Both the position numbers and the translations under genes were made by a program. Below, piece by piece: positions 6,566 to 15,606 of a stretch of DNA of 20,333 nt. This DNA comes from a virus: positions 1 through 20,333 of IMG/VR virus record IMGVR_UViG_3300025120_000738; one strand, 5' to 3'. Position 1 is the stretch's first letter. Every line of letters begins with the position of its first letter. Under the pieces are notes generated by a model. It was not told where the DNA came from. It saw only the letters and a program-made list of their open reading frames with translations, and did no database searches.

Positions 6566-9500
6566 TCAGGGTATAAGCTGAGACTTACTTTTTGGAGGTA
6601 GAATCCCTGTTCCTTTAAACGCTCCGTCACCTGACGGGGGGTCGTCTGCTTCTACAGGTTCTGAAACCCTAGGCTCAACAGCATCAACAAACTGTATTCC
6701 TTTCTTCTTAAGGATACCGTTATAGCGCGTCATTTGTTTATTTGTTAAGTCTCTACCGTAAGGTATATCATATCGGAATTCTGGCTTTGTCTTGAAGGCC
6801 CCTCCAGTGTCGTGAACAACAGCCCTTACGTTACGTAGGGTCTTTGTGGCTCCGGTCTTAGGGTCTTCATAAGGAAGCTCAGGTATAATATACGATTTAT
6901 TATAAAAAGAAGGACTCCCTGCTAATGTTATGTATTCAGAGGTTCCGTTAGCGTAGTCTTGGACAGTGCGAACTAAAGACTTGCCATCAGGCCCTGGGCG
7001 TGCCGACGGGTATCCTCCTTCCATCTTATCGCCTCCTTTTTGCGGTGAGTAGATCGTAATATCACCTTCGGTTCCTGTTATCTTAGCTTCTACTGTAGGA
7101 TCAGTCTTGATAGGTTCATCGAGATTCAACTCTAGTTGTTCTTGTCTAAACGTAGGTCCTTTAGGAATCGGAGGTAGCTCACGTTTAGGTTTAGGTTTAG
7201 CTGGTTCTTCTCTAGGAACTGTTGGAACAACTGCGGGCGCTGGCGTTGGTTCAGCTGCAGACTTACGCTTCATTTGGAAGTCTTTGAGTTCTTGTTGCGA
7301 CGCCTTAATTTTCTCAACATCTAGCCCAAGCATTTTTGATATTTCAGATAATTGCTCATCAGTGACATCAGTGAGTAACGCTTTTGGTTTGTAAGCTCCA
7401 GGAACCCCCGCTTGGTATGGACCTGGCGAGTCGATTCCTGCTAACTCTTGAATAAAAAACGCTTTAGGATTACTTAAAGCAACACCTTCTTTAAGATAAC
7501 CTCTCTGCCCTTCCCCAGCGCTAAGTGCTTGCTTAATGTCGTCAGACGAATACCCAACAAACAACCTACGCGCCCGTAAGACTTCTCCGCTTAACTTTTC
7601 GTATCGAGCAGCTGCGTCTTTGCGTGCATTTGGAGAAACAACGCCCCCTGCTATCTTAGCTCGAACTACAAAGATACTCGCCTTTATAGTTGGCAATGCT
7701 ACCTCATATTCTTCCCTTACTTTATTTAAAATTACCTCAGTTTCTTCAGGAGTGTATGGGTTATACTTTAGGGTGTGCTCAAGACTGTCGTAAAGTTTCG
7801 GCATGTTTAATCGTGTTTCTTTCTCACCTGCAGCGCTGAAAAAATCACCCAAAGCTCCAAAGGTTCTTTGTCTTTCAACGCCGACTCCTTGTAGGACAGT
7901 CTGCTCTGCTCTTTGGACTCCCATCCTTCCAGGGGCAGGCTGATATGTCTTAATACTTAGCATCTCTTTTGATTTAGCTTTTAGACCTTTTTCTTCTGCT
8001 ATCGCGTCAAGTTTCGCCGTCTCTTCTTCTTTTACTTTAGTTTCTTCTTCGGTCTTTTTGACTGCGCCTGCAAGAAGATCGTCTACGGCTTCCTTAGATG
8101 ACGCCATGATAACCCCCATTCGTTTCGTCATGTGTTCGGAGATAATAGTATTACGCTTTCTTTCAATATTTTCACCAGCCTCAATCGTGTAGACCTTATC
8201 ACCTAGTGTTATTTCTTCTCCAGGATCTAAGCGTGCCACTAGCTCCATTGCTTCAGCACGCTCGTTAAGAAACTGTTGATTTTTGTCATTTAGTATTTTC
8301 TGCAACTCATTTCCTAGCGCATAAGTCTCAAATCCAGCTGTTGCCCCTGCTTGAAGTTTATTTTCTGGAATTCTTTCCCCGATAAGCGCTTCACTTACAT
8401 CTACCCCTTTATACTTCTCTCCTTCTAAGTCCTTTTGAACATAATTAACAAGCATACTTCTTGTTTGACTACTCATAGCCAGTGGAGACGCGCTGCTTCT
8501 TCCAGACTCTGCTTCTAAGTTATCAATGATGTCACTTTCTTTTCTGAACCCATCGTTAACGCCTTGTTCAAGTGCCTTGCGGTATCCTTTTCTCTCGTAA
8601 TCGCTTACGTCTAGGTTTTCAATCCGTTGTTCCTCTTCCTTTATGTCATCAAACACTTTCGTAGAGTTCTCCGTATGTCCACTCTTAGACGCCGCTTTGT
8701 ATTTATCTTCGTATTCTATCGTTTTTTCCCTTATCCTTACATTTACGTCTTTACGCTCTTTCTCAACAACAGTGGTCCGCATCTCTTCAAGATCATCAAG
8801 CCGCATTTCGTAAAAGCTTTCGCCTAAGGGTGTCCCTGATGAATCGAGGCGTGTGGTTCCGATCGTCACACCTGCGTCTCTCATGTTCTCTAGGAACGCA
8901 ATGCCGTCGTCTAGTTCGTCCTCACTACTGTCGAAGTTAAGGATACCGAGGGTCGCATCGATGACCTTTATCTGTTCTGAGCGGGACAAACTGCTACTAG
9001 AAGCTTCCCAGTGACTCTTAAGTCTCTCTAGGTCTCTGTCCTCTGCGTCGTGCATACGGGCCAGTGAGCTCGCTAAGTTCGGCATGAGCACTTCTTGCTT
9101 ATGCTCTTCGGCCATAGCTGCAGGTAACGTCTGTTTTAATTTATTAATATTAACAGAGGCTTCCTGTAAGAACCCGGTGCGCATAATAGCGTTTGCACTG
9201 AGAGTCGGGTCGTTCGTTAGGTAGTCGTCGGTGATCTCATTGATCGCTTCACTGATCTGACTGTAACTCGGCTTGTCTCCGTTTTCTCTAAGAAACTTAG
9301 TCTTAAACGCGTCGATACGCTCAGTAAGCACACTGTTAAACTCCACGTTCTTCTCTGCGCCCAACAACATCTTGGCGCGGTAGGTTGCCACAGGGTTAAG
9401 CTCGTAGTCGGACCTAAAGGCCTTAGAGAGGTTCACTTCGGCGTCAGGTCGCGCCAACATTCTCTCTTTTTCAGCAGGGTCCATGCTCGCGATTTTCTGC

Positions 9501-9745
9501 TGGACATCTAAGATTTGTCTTTCGTTCTCTGCGATCTGGGCGTCACCGTATTTCGCGATGATCGGGTTGACTTTACCTAAGGCATCAGCAAGGCGTCCGA
9601 GCGTCGTCTGTTCGGCCTTGGGTGTCCGTTGGACCGCCACCGAATACTGTCCTGCCTGTATTTCACGCGAGGTGACACTAGGCAACGATAAGTTAAAATC
9701 GACCTGCTGACGGCGTTGTTGTTGGAGAAGTTCTTGTGGTGTCAT
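6566..9745 (-). CDS. Internal virion protein, T7 gp15-like, with C-terminal 3D-type domain
   Basis: 1059 aa, against 747 in T7 gp15. Residues 1-820 are largely charged helix, as in core/ejection proteins that form the channel across the periplasm. A Pro/Lys-rich linker follows (about 830-865, PTPAPAVVPTVP ... KPKPKRELPPIPKG). Residues about 908-1010 (7024-6716) form a separate domain: MEGGYPSARPGPDGKSLVRT, then YITLAGSPSFYNKSYIIPEL, then VVHDTGGAFK with RYDIPYG. The DTGGA.K motif (Asp979) and the later Asp993 match the 3D domain of MltA/YocH-type peptidoglycan enzymes. The first canonical Asp appears to be Ser944 (LAGS). The gene follows gp14 with no gap (TAG then ATG) and precedes the gp16-like gene by 43 AT-rich bases. 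Confidence 0.82.
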   Translation of the reverse strand: MTPQELLQQQRRQQVDFNLSLPSVTSREIQAGQYSVAVQRTPKAEQTTLGRLADALGKVNPIIAKYGDAQIAENERQILDVQQKIASMDPAEKERMLARPDAEVNLSKAFRSDYELNPVATYRAKMLLGAEKNVEFNSVLTERIDAFKTKFLRENGDKPSYSQISEAINEITDDYLTNDPTLSANAIMRTGFLQEASVNINKLKQTLPAAMAEEHKQEVLMPNLASSLARMHDAEDRDLERLKSHWEASSSSLSRSEQIKVIDATLGILNFDSSEDELDDGIAFLENMRDAGVTIGTTRLDSSGTPLGESFYEMRLDDLEEMRTTVVEKERKDVNVRIREKTIEYEDKYKAASKSGHTENSTKVFDDIKEEEQRIENLDVSDYERKGYRKALEQGVNDGFRKESDIIDNLEAESGRSSASPLAMSSQTRSMLVNYVQKDLEGEKYKGVDVSEALIGERIPENKLQAGATAGFETYALGNELQKILNDKNQQFLNERAEAMELVARLDPGEEITLGDKVYTIEAGENIERKRNTIISEHMTKRMGVIMASSKEAVDDLLAGAVKKTEEETKVKEEETAKLDAIAEEKGLKAKSKEMLSIKTYQPAPGRMGVQRAEQTVLQGVGVERQRTFGALGDFFSAAGEKETRLNMPKLYDSLEHTLKYNPYTPEETEVILNKVREEYEVALPTIKASIFVVRAKIAGGVVSPNARKDAAARYEKLSGEVLRARRLFVGYSSDDIKQALSAGEGQRGYLKEGVALSNPKAFFIQELAGIDSPGPYQAGVPGAYKPKALLTDVTDEQLSEISKMLGLDVEKIKASQQELKDFQMKRKSAAEPTPAPAVVPTVPREEPAKPKPKRELPPIPKGPTFRQEQLELNLDEPIKTDPTVEAKITGTEGDITIYSPQKGGDKMEGGYPSARPGPDGKSLVRTVQDYANGTSEYITLAGSPSFYNKSYIIPELPYEDPKTGATKTLRNVRAVVHDTGGAFKTKPEFRYDIPYGRDLTNKQMTRYNGILKKKGIQFVDAVEPRVSEPVEADDPPSGDGAFKGTGILPPKSKSQLIP

Positions 9746-10399
9746 CTAATTGGATCTTGGTGGTCTTGGTGTTCCTTTTCTAGCAATGTCAATCGTAAGC
9801 TCACGGTTCTTTGCCTTTGAGTAAGATTCAAGGCTTTCAAGTGCCGACGTTAAGGCTGTCCCTAAGAAGTCTGGTTGATCAATCGGTCTATTAATATTAA
9901 TGAAATTCTGTTGAGTCTGGAGTCCCAGGTCACGGGCTTTAAGTTCATACGACTGGTCAGCTAGGGTCTGACGTTGCTCAAAGGCAAAACTATGCTCAGC
10001 TACTTGTCTCTCTAGGTCTCTCATTTCAGCAAGGTAACTGGCAGACTCAGTGCTGATACCTGCGGCACCTGCGGCCACTTGTTTTCGCGCCATGGCCTCC
10101 ATGCTCGCCCTGTTTGCTTGTTGGACCTCTTGGGCTACCCTGAGTGCATCAGCGGCTTGTTGTTGGCGTGTCGCCGAGATCTGCGCCATGTATCTCGCGT
10201 TCTCAGCGATCGACGCCCGTTTCTGCGCTTCGGCCTGTGCGCGGGCTTGTTGGGCCTGAGCGCCGAAACTCAGCATACCCTGGGCAACAGGTCCGAGAAC
10301 AGAAGCTGTCCCTACGGCCTTCGCTAATAGCGACGTAGCGGCCACGTTTCCGCCGAGTAGCGCAGAACCTGCTGCACCGAATGCTAATGGTAAACACAT
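9746..10399 (-). CDS. Internal virion protein, T7 gp14-like
   Basis: 217 aa (T7 gp14 is 196). It shares the MC start and a hydrophobic, Gly/Ala-rich N-terminus (LAFGAAGSALLGGNVAATSL ... VLGPVAQGMLSFGAQAQQAR) followed by a long Ala/Gln-rich helix (AQAEAQKRASIAENARYMAQ ... QQQAADALRVAQEVQQANRA), the pattern of the ejection protein that forms a pore in the outer membrane. FEQRQTLADQSYELKARDLG continues the coiled coil. The C-terminus is basic (GTPRPPRSN). It starts six bases after the gp13-like gene behind an AT-rich leader and abuts the gp15-like ATG directly. Confidence 0.88.
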   Translation of the reverse strand: MCLPLAFGAAGSALLGGNVAATSLLAKAVGTASVLGPVAQGMLSFGAQAQQARAQAEAQKRASIAENARYMAQISATRQQQAADALRVAQEVQQANRASMEAMARKQVAAGAAGISTESASYLAEMRDLERQVAEHSFAFEQRQTLADQSYELKARDLGLQTQQNFININRPIDQPDFLGTALTSALESLESYSKAKNRELTIDIARKGTPRPPRSN

Positions 10400-10405
10400 A
10401 GTAGT

Positions 10406-10873
10406 TTATTTAGTTGTAATAATAAATTCGTAAAAAGCCTGAGACGAGATCTCTACTTCACGTAGAAACTTAGCGCCACAGAACTTGAGCCAACGTATGG
10501 CCATCTTGTTGTCTTTGAGCACCACATTAGAAGTGACCCCAAAGGGCTTAGAGATATACTGCACCCAGTCACGCGATGCTCTTATGAAGTGCCTACGGTG
10601 CTTAGTGACATCCGGGGTGCCGAGCATCCAGATATACCCACCGTTCTCAGTAGGCCCTGAGCCGAACATAGCGAACGGCTTCTTGTCTCCATCGAGGGCA
10701 GTGTAAGTTGACCTGTCGGTCGTCAAGGCTAACATTAAGGCTTTCTTTGGCGTGCTGCCTAGGAGTGTGCACTCTAGGGCATCGTGGGGCCTCAGGTTAT
10801 CTTTGAGCTCATGGACGTGGTGTATCGTCGCCTGGACGATCGAACAGTCTCCGTAAGTCCTACTAGGCTCCAT
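10406..10873 (-). CDS. T7 gp13-like protein (GNAT-like fold)
   Basis: 155 aa from the ATG at 10873. The frame extends 23 codons further up inside tail tubular B, but MEPSRTYGDCSIVQATIHHV begins the recognisable fold and the 11-base overlap is typical here. The C-terminal part, VVLKDNKMAIRWLKFCGAKF followed by LREVEISSQAFYEFIITTK, aligns well with VWVGNKSHIRFLKTIGAVF..QLFTI of T7 gp13 (Pfam Phage_T7_Gp13), a relative of acetyltransferases. In T7 gp13 is needed for virion morphogenesis; catalysis has not been established. WMLGTPDVTKHRRHFIRASR may form the pyrophosphate-loop region of the fold, but a canonical acetyl-CoA binding motif is not obvious. Confidence 0.85.
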   Translation of the reverse strand: MEPSRTYGDCSIVQATIHHVHELKDNLRPHDALECTLLGSTPKKALMLALTTDRSTYTALDGDKKPFAMFGSGPTENGGYIWMLGTPDVTKHRRHFIRASRDWVQYISKPFGVTSNVVLKDNKMAIRWLKFCGAKFLREVEISSQAFYEFIITTK

Positions 10874-13847
10874 ATCGACTTGACCGTGTGTGAACAAAGG
10901 TTTCGAACTCAGCGGACTGGAGGTTACTAGGCTTAGCCCCATCGTTTTCTAAGACTATCTCTACGTTTTTACTAGAGGTAAACACGGGGGCCCTAAAGAA
11001 TCCGTCTTTGAGCTCAGTGCGTAAAATCTGTGAAGAACCGCCTGACGACGTGAACGACTCAGGGAACTCGTTGGTATACGTGTTGCGCTTATCTGGTGTC
11101 ACCTTGATCTTATAGTCTGAGGTCTGCGTGTGGTAAAGCGATAGGTTCTTTATGAACTGCTTGGCCGAAGCGTTAGGTGTCCGCGCTTGTCCTGCCTGGG
11201 CCTTAAAGATCTGCTCAGAGAACTTGTAAGAACTGGTGAACTCATAGCCTACCCACACAGACGTATTGTTAGGCCATACGCCTGTAGCGTTTAGCGCTAA
11301 GTAAGTAAACGCACTACTGCCAATTCCCGAAGTCTGAACAGTCACGGGGATTTTTATTCCTCTGTCCGTGTATACAGCAATACTAGAGTTCGCTAAGTAT
11401 GGCGTAGGGTTATTTGCAATACCAGATATTCCCGAGATGTTTTTTCTAAGGGGCAATGTAGTTCCTGCAGTATACGTTGGAAAAATAATCTGATCATTAA
11501 AGACTAGGGCGGGAACCCGCATGTCTAAGTGAGTGACATTATCCTCAGGTGTCGTCGCAATCGACGCGGATCTTCCTGTAGACGACCCTGTAACCGTATA
11601 AGTAGCGATCCCTTCGTCTTCCCCGTCAAAGTTTAAAGGAATATTTAAAATAAATGTCTGAGTATTAGCGACATCAGTGGCAACAATATACAAGGTTGAA
11701 TCGATAAACTCAAAGCCCCTGATTTTTACGTCAAAGTCCCACTTAAACCACGAGCTCAACACCTTCTTGTTCTCGCTAAAGAAGTAACGATACATGTAAA
11801 GAGACTGGTCTTCGTCTTTGGACAATATCCCTAGTAGGTTCTGTGAGAGCGACCCAGAGAAATACGTGATGTCCTTAGGGATATACCGAGGTATCTGCTC
11901 AGTGATCTCGTTGGACTCATAGACGTCAGTGGTCTTGTTCAGTGAAAACTCTCGGATACCTGTGTGGTTCCCTAAGTCAAATGGATAATAAATATATGAA
12001 CCGACAGACACAGGGTCGGTCTCATCGTTGTATTCAAAGTTCGTAATGGGCTTCACTGAGACCGTCTTAGGGGTCAGTAGGTCTTCGCCTTTGAGAACAA
12101 ACTGTCCGTTATTTGAGAAAAGTATGAGGTTCTCTTGAGACGTAGCTGCAGCCGTAAGACTAACGACACGCTGCGCCTCAACAATGACGTCAATCGGGTC
12201 TGAGTCGAGAAGGGTTGTGACGGTGGTTCGCCCAAAGTTATACTCGAAGTCCCCTGAGGTATTACGTGCGCCTAGTCCAGCCTCTGAGAGTATCACGTTA
12301 CCCTCGCAGATAAACCCTAAGCGGTTCTTGAAGAACACACTGTTCTGTATGTTCTTACCAACAAACGACGCAAACGGATTAGAGATGTCATCACCGACAA
12401 ACCTAGGGGCCGTCTTGATCTCATTGATCTCAAACTTGTTTAATGATGTATTAGTAATTAATCTAGGCAACGTAGAAGTGTCGTAGTTGGTCAGTTGTCC
12501 TGGAGCAAACGTCTCGACCCACGCACCGTTCCCTATGTCTTGTTCGTCAGTTGTCTCAAACTTAACGTAGTAGTCGTCGGCAGATAACTCTTGGTCTCCA
12601 CGGACTTTAACGATAAAGCCATTTTTAGCGTAGAGTGGTAAGTCAGTAATCGACCCAACTTCCTTATAGACAACGCCGAGTGCACCGTCGCCGAGCCCAT
12701 CGTGCCCACGGATCTCAAAGTCTCCTTTGCCGGAGCGTCGCGTTAAAACGATAAGGTTACCAGAGCGCTCAATGTTAAAATCAGAATTACCGTTGTTGTT
12801 ATTGATCCCAGTGAACTTATCAGAGAAAGCAGCATTGTTAGTGTTATTACTATTAACAAGGATTTCAGCAATAACTGAAGTGTCTGCGTTTGTTGCGTCA
12901 GTGGGATCTCCAGACGTTATAGACACATTAGTAGTAACTGTCCCCGATGTAGTCACAGCTTCGCCAAGTTCCAGTGTGGCTGGTATTGAAATAGTATCTC
13001 CTACGTTTTCGTTGTTTCCAATAGATAACGCAGTCCCTACGTTTCCTCTTGAAGCTGAGGTGACTACTCCTGTTGCTGCGTTTGTAACGCCTACAACTAG
13101 CGTGGAATCGATGCCACCTGTTGTCCTAACAACCTTTGAACTATAAGTGCTAGGGAGGCCAACAATAGTATAAGTTTGACCGTTAGTATACCCTTGTCCA
13201 CCATTAGTAATAGAGCCAACTGATGTTAACACGTAATATGAGTTTCCCCTGTTGCTCGTCCTGCTGTATGTAAGGTTTACCTGTGCAGCGACTGGAGACG
13301 TAGTAGAATAAGTAAGGTCTACTGCGTATTTCTTTTTGTAGTCGCCTTGCTTAACAAAGATCAACGCTTCTTTGTCAAAGTCAGGGGAACGAGACGATTG
13401 GTCTGTCGCGACTGTCTTTGCTCGGTTAACAAGAAAGGTGCCATCGGAAACAGTAGAGGCCCTAAGAAGACCACGCGGTGTTCCTACTGACGATGGGATG
13501 TTAAGGTAACTATCCGACGCAGGAATGAATCCGCCGGTAGCGTTGTTTATAGACGCCTCTTCTCCAGTAAGGACATTGTAAGCGTGAAGCCTAATACCAT
13601 CGTGGATGAGCACATAACGCTCGGTTTCACTCCGGTTAACAAAGTGAATAAAGCTATCTGATGCGATCGGTAAGTTTGTTGAAAATAGTTTCTTAACAAA
13701 CCTAGTGCCGTTGCGTTTTGTTAATCCATCAACAACACTGCTCATGAAGTTAACCTGTTCGTCGCATTGTCCCGAGAACCGTGTGGCATCAGGCTGCTGG
13801 CTAACCCCTTGGATAAGGTTTGGTAATGATGTATTAATTAATGGCAT
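10863..13847 (-). CDS. Tail tubular protein B (nozzle), T7 gp12-like, with extra segment
   Basis: 994 aa from the ATG at 13847; the frame is open 12 codons further upstream, but MPLINTSLPNLIQGVSQQPD is the conserved family start (compare MPLISQSIKNLKGGISQQPD) and sits on a TAATG overlap with tail tubular A. The protein forms the tail nozzle. Family marks: NGTRFVKKL, FKNRLGFICEGNVILSEAG, FNYGRTT-type FEYNFGRTTVTTLLDSDPID, and the end AEFETFVHTRSSRYGA. It is about 200 residues longer than T7 gp12; much of the excess is a Gly/Thr/Asn-rich stretch at about residues 180-325 containing GGQGYTNGQTYTI. It overlaps the gp13-like gene by 11 bases. Confidence 0.93.
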   Translation of the reverse strand: MPLINTSLPNLIQGVSQQPDATRFSGQCDEQVNFMSSVVDGLTKRNGTRFVKKLFSTNLPIASDSFIHFVNRSETERYVLIHDGIRLHAYNVLTGEEASINNATGGFIPASDSYLNIPSSVGTPRGLLRASTVSDGTFLVNRAKTVATDQSSRSPDFDKEALIFVKQGDYKKKYAVDLTYSTTSPVAAQVNLTYSRTSNRGNSYYVLTSVGSITNGGQGYTNGQTYTIVGLPSTYSSKVVRTTGGIDSTLVVGVTNAATGVVTSASRGNVGTALSIGNNENVGDTISIPATLELGEAVTTSGTVTTNVSITSGDPTDATNADTSVIAEILVNSNNTNNAAFSDKFTGINNNNGNSDFNIERSGNLIVLTRRSGKGDFEIRGHDGLGDGALGVVYKEVGSITDLPLYAKNGFIVKVRGDQELSADDYYVKFETTDEQDIGNGAWVETFAPGQLTNYDTSTLPRLITNTSLNKFEINEIKTAPRFVGDDISNPFASFVGKNIQNSVFFKNRLGFICEGNVILSEAGLGARNTSGDFEYNFGRTTVTTLLDSDPIDVIVEAQRVVSLTAAATSQENLILFSNNGQFVLKGEDLLTPKTVSVKPITNFEYNDETDPVSVGSYIYYPFDLGNHTGIREFSLNKTTDVYESNEITEQIPRYIPKDITYFSGSLSQNLLGILSKDEDQSLYMYRYFFSENKKVLSSWFKWDFDVKIRGFEFIDSTLYIVATDVANTQTFILNIPLNFDGEDEGIATYTVTGSSTGRSASIATTPEDNVTHLDMRVPALVFNDQIIFPTYTAGTTLPLRKNISGISGIANNPTPYLANSSIAVYTDRGIKIPVTVQTSGIGSSAFTYLALNATGVWPNNTSVWVGYEFTSSYKFSEQIFKAQAGQARTPNASAKQFIKNLSLYHTQTSDYKIKVTPDKRNTYTNEFPESFTSSGGSSQILRTELKDGFFRAPVFTSSKNVEIVLENDGAKPSNLQSAEFETFVHTRSSRYGA

Positions 13848-14437
13848 TAGAGAATGTCGTAGTTTCGGTTGACCCCGAGGCAAGACGCGACGTCATAGTT
13901 ATCAAAGATAGTCCTGTCGGCTCCTTGGCCATCTGCTTCTTCGAGGTTATAGCGTGCTTTGAGTTCATCCCGTAGGATCTGTTGCTCAAGCTCCTGAGAC
14001 CCGACGGTGCGTGCCTGGAAGACCCTTGAGGCTTTGAGTGTAATGTATCTCCGTGCTTGTTCGTGGAGATCAGTGAAATCTAAAAGGAACATCAACCTGA
14101 CGTCAATGTCGCTTGTGAAAGTAAAGGTGTTGTCTTCACGGTTAAACAGTTTACCGCCACGTTGCACAATGTCCTTAGAGTGATCTAGGGTATCTACGTG
14201 CATAATGTCAGCCGCGAGAACAATCTCATTGCCGCTGTTAGGAGTAAGTGTTTGTTTGTTGACCGTATTGAAGTGCCATCCCTCTGACTGAACCTCGCGA
14301 CTAACTTCGTCTAACACGGTGATCGCGGTGACCGCAGAGATAGGCAGTGAGGTAGTGACAGTGATTTGAGTCACTGGGCTTTCACCTATGGTGCTCAGCA
14401 TCGTATTGACAGCTTCGAGTTCTGTAGTGAGTGGCAT
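13847..14437 (-). CDS. Tail tubular protein A, T7 gp11-like
   Basis: 196 aa, the same length as T7 gp11. The start MPLTTELEAVNTMLSTIGES is typical of the gatekeeper/adaptor family (LEAVN.ML..IGE.PV), followed by EVSREVQSEGWHFNT and an Arg-rich helix RRYITLKASRVFQAR. It joins the portal to the tail nozzle. The leader, between the capsid terminator and the ATG, contains ATTAATATT. The stop overlaps the next gene's start as TAATG, so tail tubular A and B are probably translationally coupled. Confidence 0.94.
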   Translation of the reverse strand: MPLTTELEAVNTMLSTIGESPVTQITVTTSLPISAVTAITVLDEVSREVQSEGWHFNTVNKQTLTPNSGNEIVLAADIMHVDTLDHSKDIVQRGGKLFNREDNTFTFTSDIDVRLMFLLDFTDLHEQARRYITLKASRVFQARTVGSQELEQQILRDELKARYNLEEADGQGADRTIFDNYDVASCLGVNRNYDIL

Positions 14438-14455
14438 AATAATATTAATAAAATG

Positions 14456-14494
14456 AAAAAATACCCCGTCCCCAACTTAATGAGGACGAGGCAT
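14456..14494 (-). terminator. Intrinsic terminator after the capsid gene (T-phi equivalent)
   Basis: On the minus strand a 13-bp stem (ATGCCTCGTCCTC with GGGGACGGGGTAT, three G-U pairs) closes an 8-base loop and is followed at once by six T. It sits between the capsid stop and tail tubular A, the same place as the T7 late terminator T-phi, which lets capsid transcripts outnumber those of the tail genes by partial read-through. Confidence 0.9.
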
Positions 14495-14511
14495 GAATTT
14501 AATGAGTGCTA

Positions 14512-15606
14512 TTAGCTAGCAGCAGATGCAGTGGTGTTAACCACAACAGCAGACTCAGGGCGAAGAACGCCGAGGCCCATTGCATACTTAGCAACAAAGA
14601 GCGTAGACTGACGTTCAATCAGATACTCAGACTCAGTCGCAAGGTCGAGGAGCTTAACGCACCCAACAGCAGACGAGTGTCCAGCAACGAAGCCGCAGTT
14701 GTCGTCTTGACCACTTCCAGTTTCGCGAACACCCGAAAGGTCACCGTTGTAACCAGCGTCGTCGTTAGCCACAGCGGTTCCTGAGAACGGCGAGTTAGCT
14801 ACGTTTGCGTCGTCTCCAGCTTGCCCACTAACAGCAACCTGAACACCTTCGATGTGCGGGCTCTTGTATAGCTTGATTCCTGCAACTTCCACAATGCTAC
14901 CTTTAGCAGCGTCAGCAGAGCCACTTGAAGTGTCCTTGTTGATCGCTGTGCTATCAGCAGTAAGCAGCTTGTAGTATTGGAACGGCGTCAAGATAGCAAA
15001 GCGGTCCTCAGATGGGACTTCTTTTTCATCGAGGGCCTTCGCGCAGTCAAAGAGTGCAGCAACAAGTCCTAAAGCAGTCGTAGTGTCTGCACCGAGAAGC
15101 TCAGTTCCAGTCTTTCCTCCAGTGAAGTTAGCAGTGCTAGTGAGACCAGCAGCGAACAACGTCTTAAGGATCTGAATGTCCATGCGCTTAGCCAGGGCTT
15201 TACCAAGCTCAGCAGAGTAGATAGAACGAAGGTCATAGTGATTCTTCAGTTCATCAATGCGTGGAATCAGAGACGAAGCGACAAGCATGTCGTCAATGTT
15301 GATTACTTTCTCGTTGTGAGCAATCTGAGACAAGTAGTTACCAGAGCCCAGGAGGTCGTCCCCGGCTTTGTGATACTTGGCTTCAGCGTTACCTGTGACA
15401 GGGAACTGAGCAGATTTACCACTAGAGATAGTGCGAGTCATGATGAGGTCTTTAGCTACGTTCGTTTCGTTGAACGCAGTGAGGATCTCACCGCTGAATA
15501 CTTTAAGGAACAACGCTGCGTCAGCTGACAAAGCGCCAGCAGGTGCAGTGCGTGTCCCAGAGCCATTCACCTTACCCGGAATGGTGGGATTATTAGATAG
15601 TGCCAT
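14512..15606 (-). CDS. Major capsid protein, T7 gp10A-like
   Basis: 364 aa; T7 gp10A is 344. The HK97-fold capsid subunit of the family is evident: ALFLKVFSGEILTAFNET aligns with ALFLKVFGGEVLTAFART of T7, then TISSGKSAQFPVTG, EKVINIDDMLVASSLI and NHYDLRSIYSAELGKALAK. The C-terminal half carries a Gly/Asp/Asn-rich region (GQAGDDANVANSPFSGTAVA) that may be a surface loop. Translation starts at an ATG behind a CTATAACTATAAC leader with no SD. I see no clear slippery site or extension frame corresponding to the T7 10A/10B frameshift. A strong terminator follows 18 bases after the stop. Confidence 0.96.
   Translation of the reverse strand: MALSNNPTIPGKVNGSGTRTAPAGALSADAALFLKVFSGEILTAFNETNVAKDLIMTRTISSGKSAQFPVTGNAEAKYHKAGDDLLGSGNYLSQIAHNEKVINIDDMLVASSLIPRIDELKNHYDLRSIYSAELGKALAKRMDIQILKTLFAAGLTSTANFTGGKTGTELLGADTTTALGLVAALFDCAKALDEKEVPSEDRFAILTPFQYYKLLTADSTAINKDTSSGSADAAKGSIVEVAGIKLYKSPHIEGVQVAVSGQAGDDANVANSPFSGTAVANDDAGYNGDLSGVRETGSGQDDNCGFVAGHSSAVGCVKLLDLATESEYLIERQSTLFVAKYAMGLGVLRPESAVVVNTTASAAS

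Noticed and set aside
10874-10942. Upstream extension of the gp13-like protein by 23 codons
   Set aside because: It would lie inside tail tubular B; homology to gp13 begins after Met24 and the short overlap from 10873 suits the packing style here.
13848-13883. Upstream extension of tail tubular B by 12 codons
   Set aside because: The conserved family start MPLI and the TAATG overlap support the ATG at 13847.
14495-14560. Capsid frameshift product like T7 gp10B
   Set aside because: No slippery run is seen before the capsid stop, and the terminator follows too soon for an extension.
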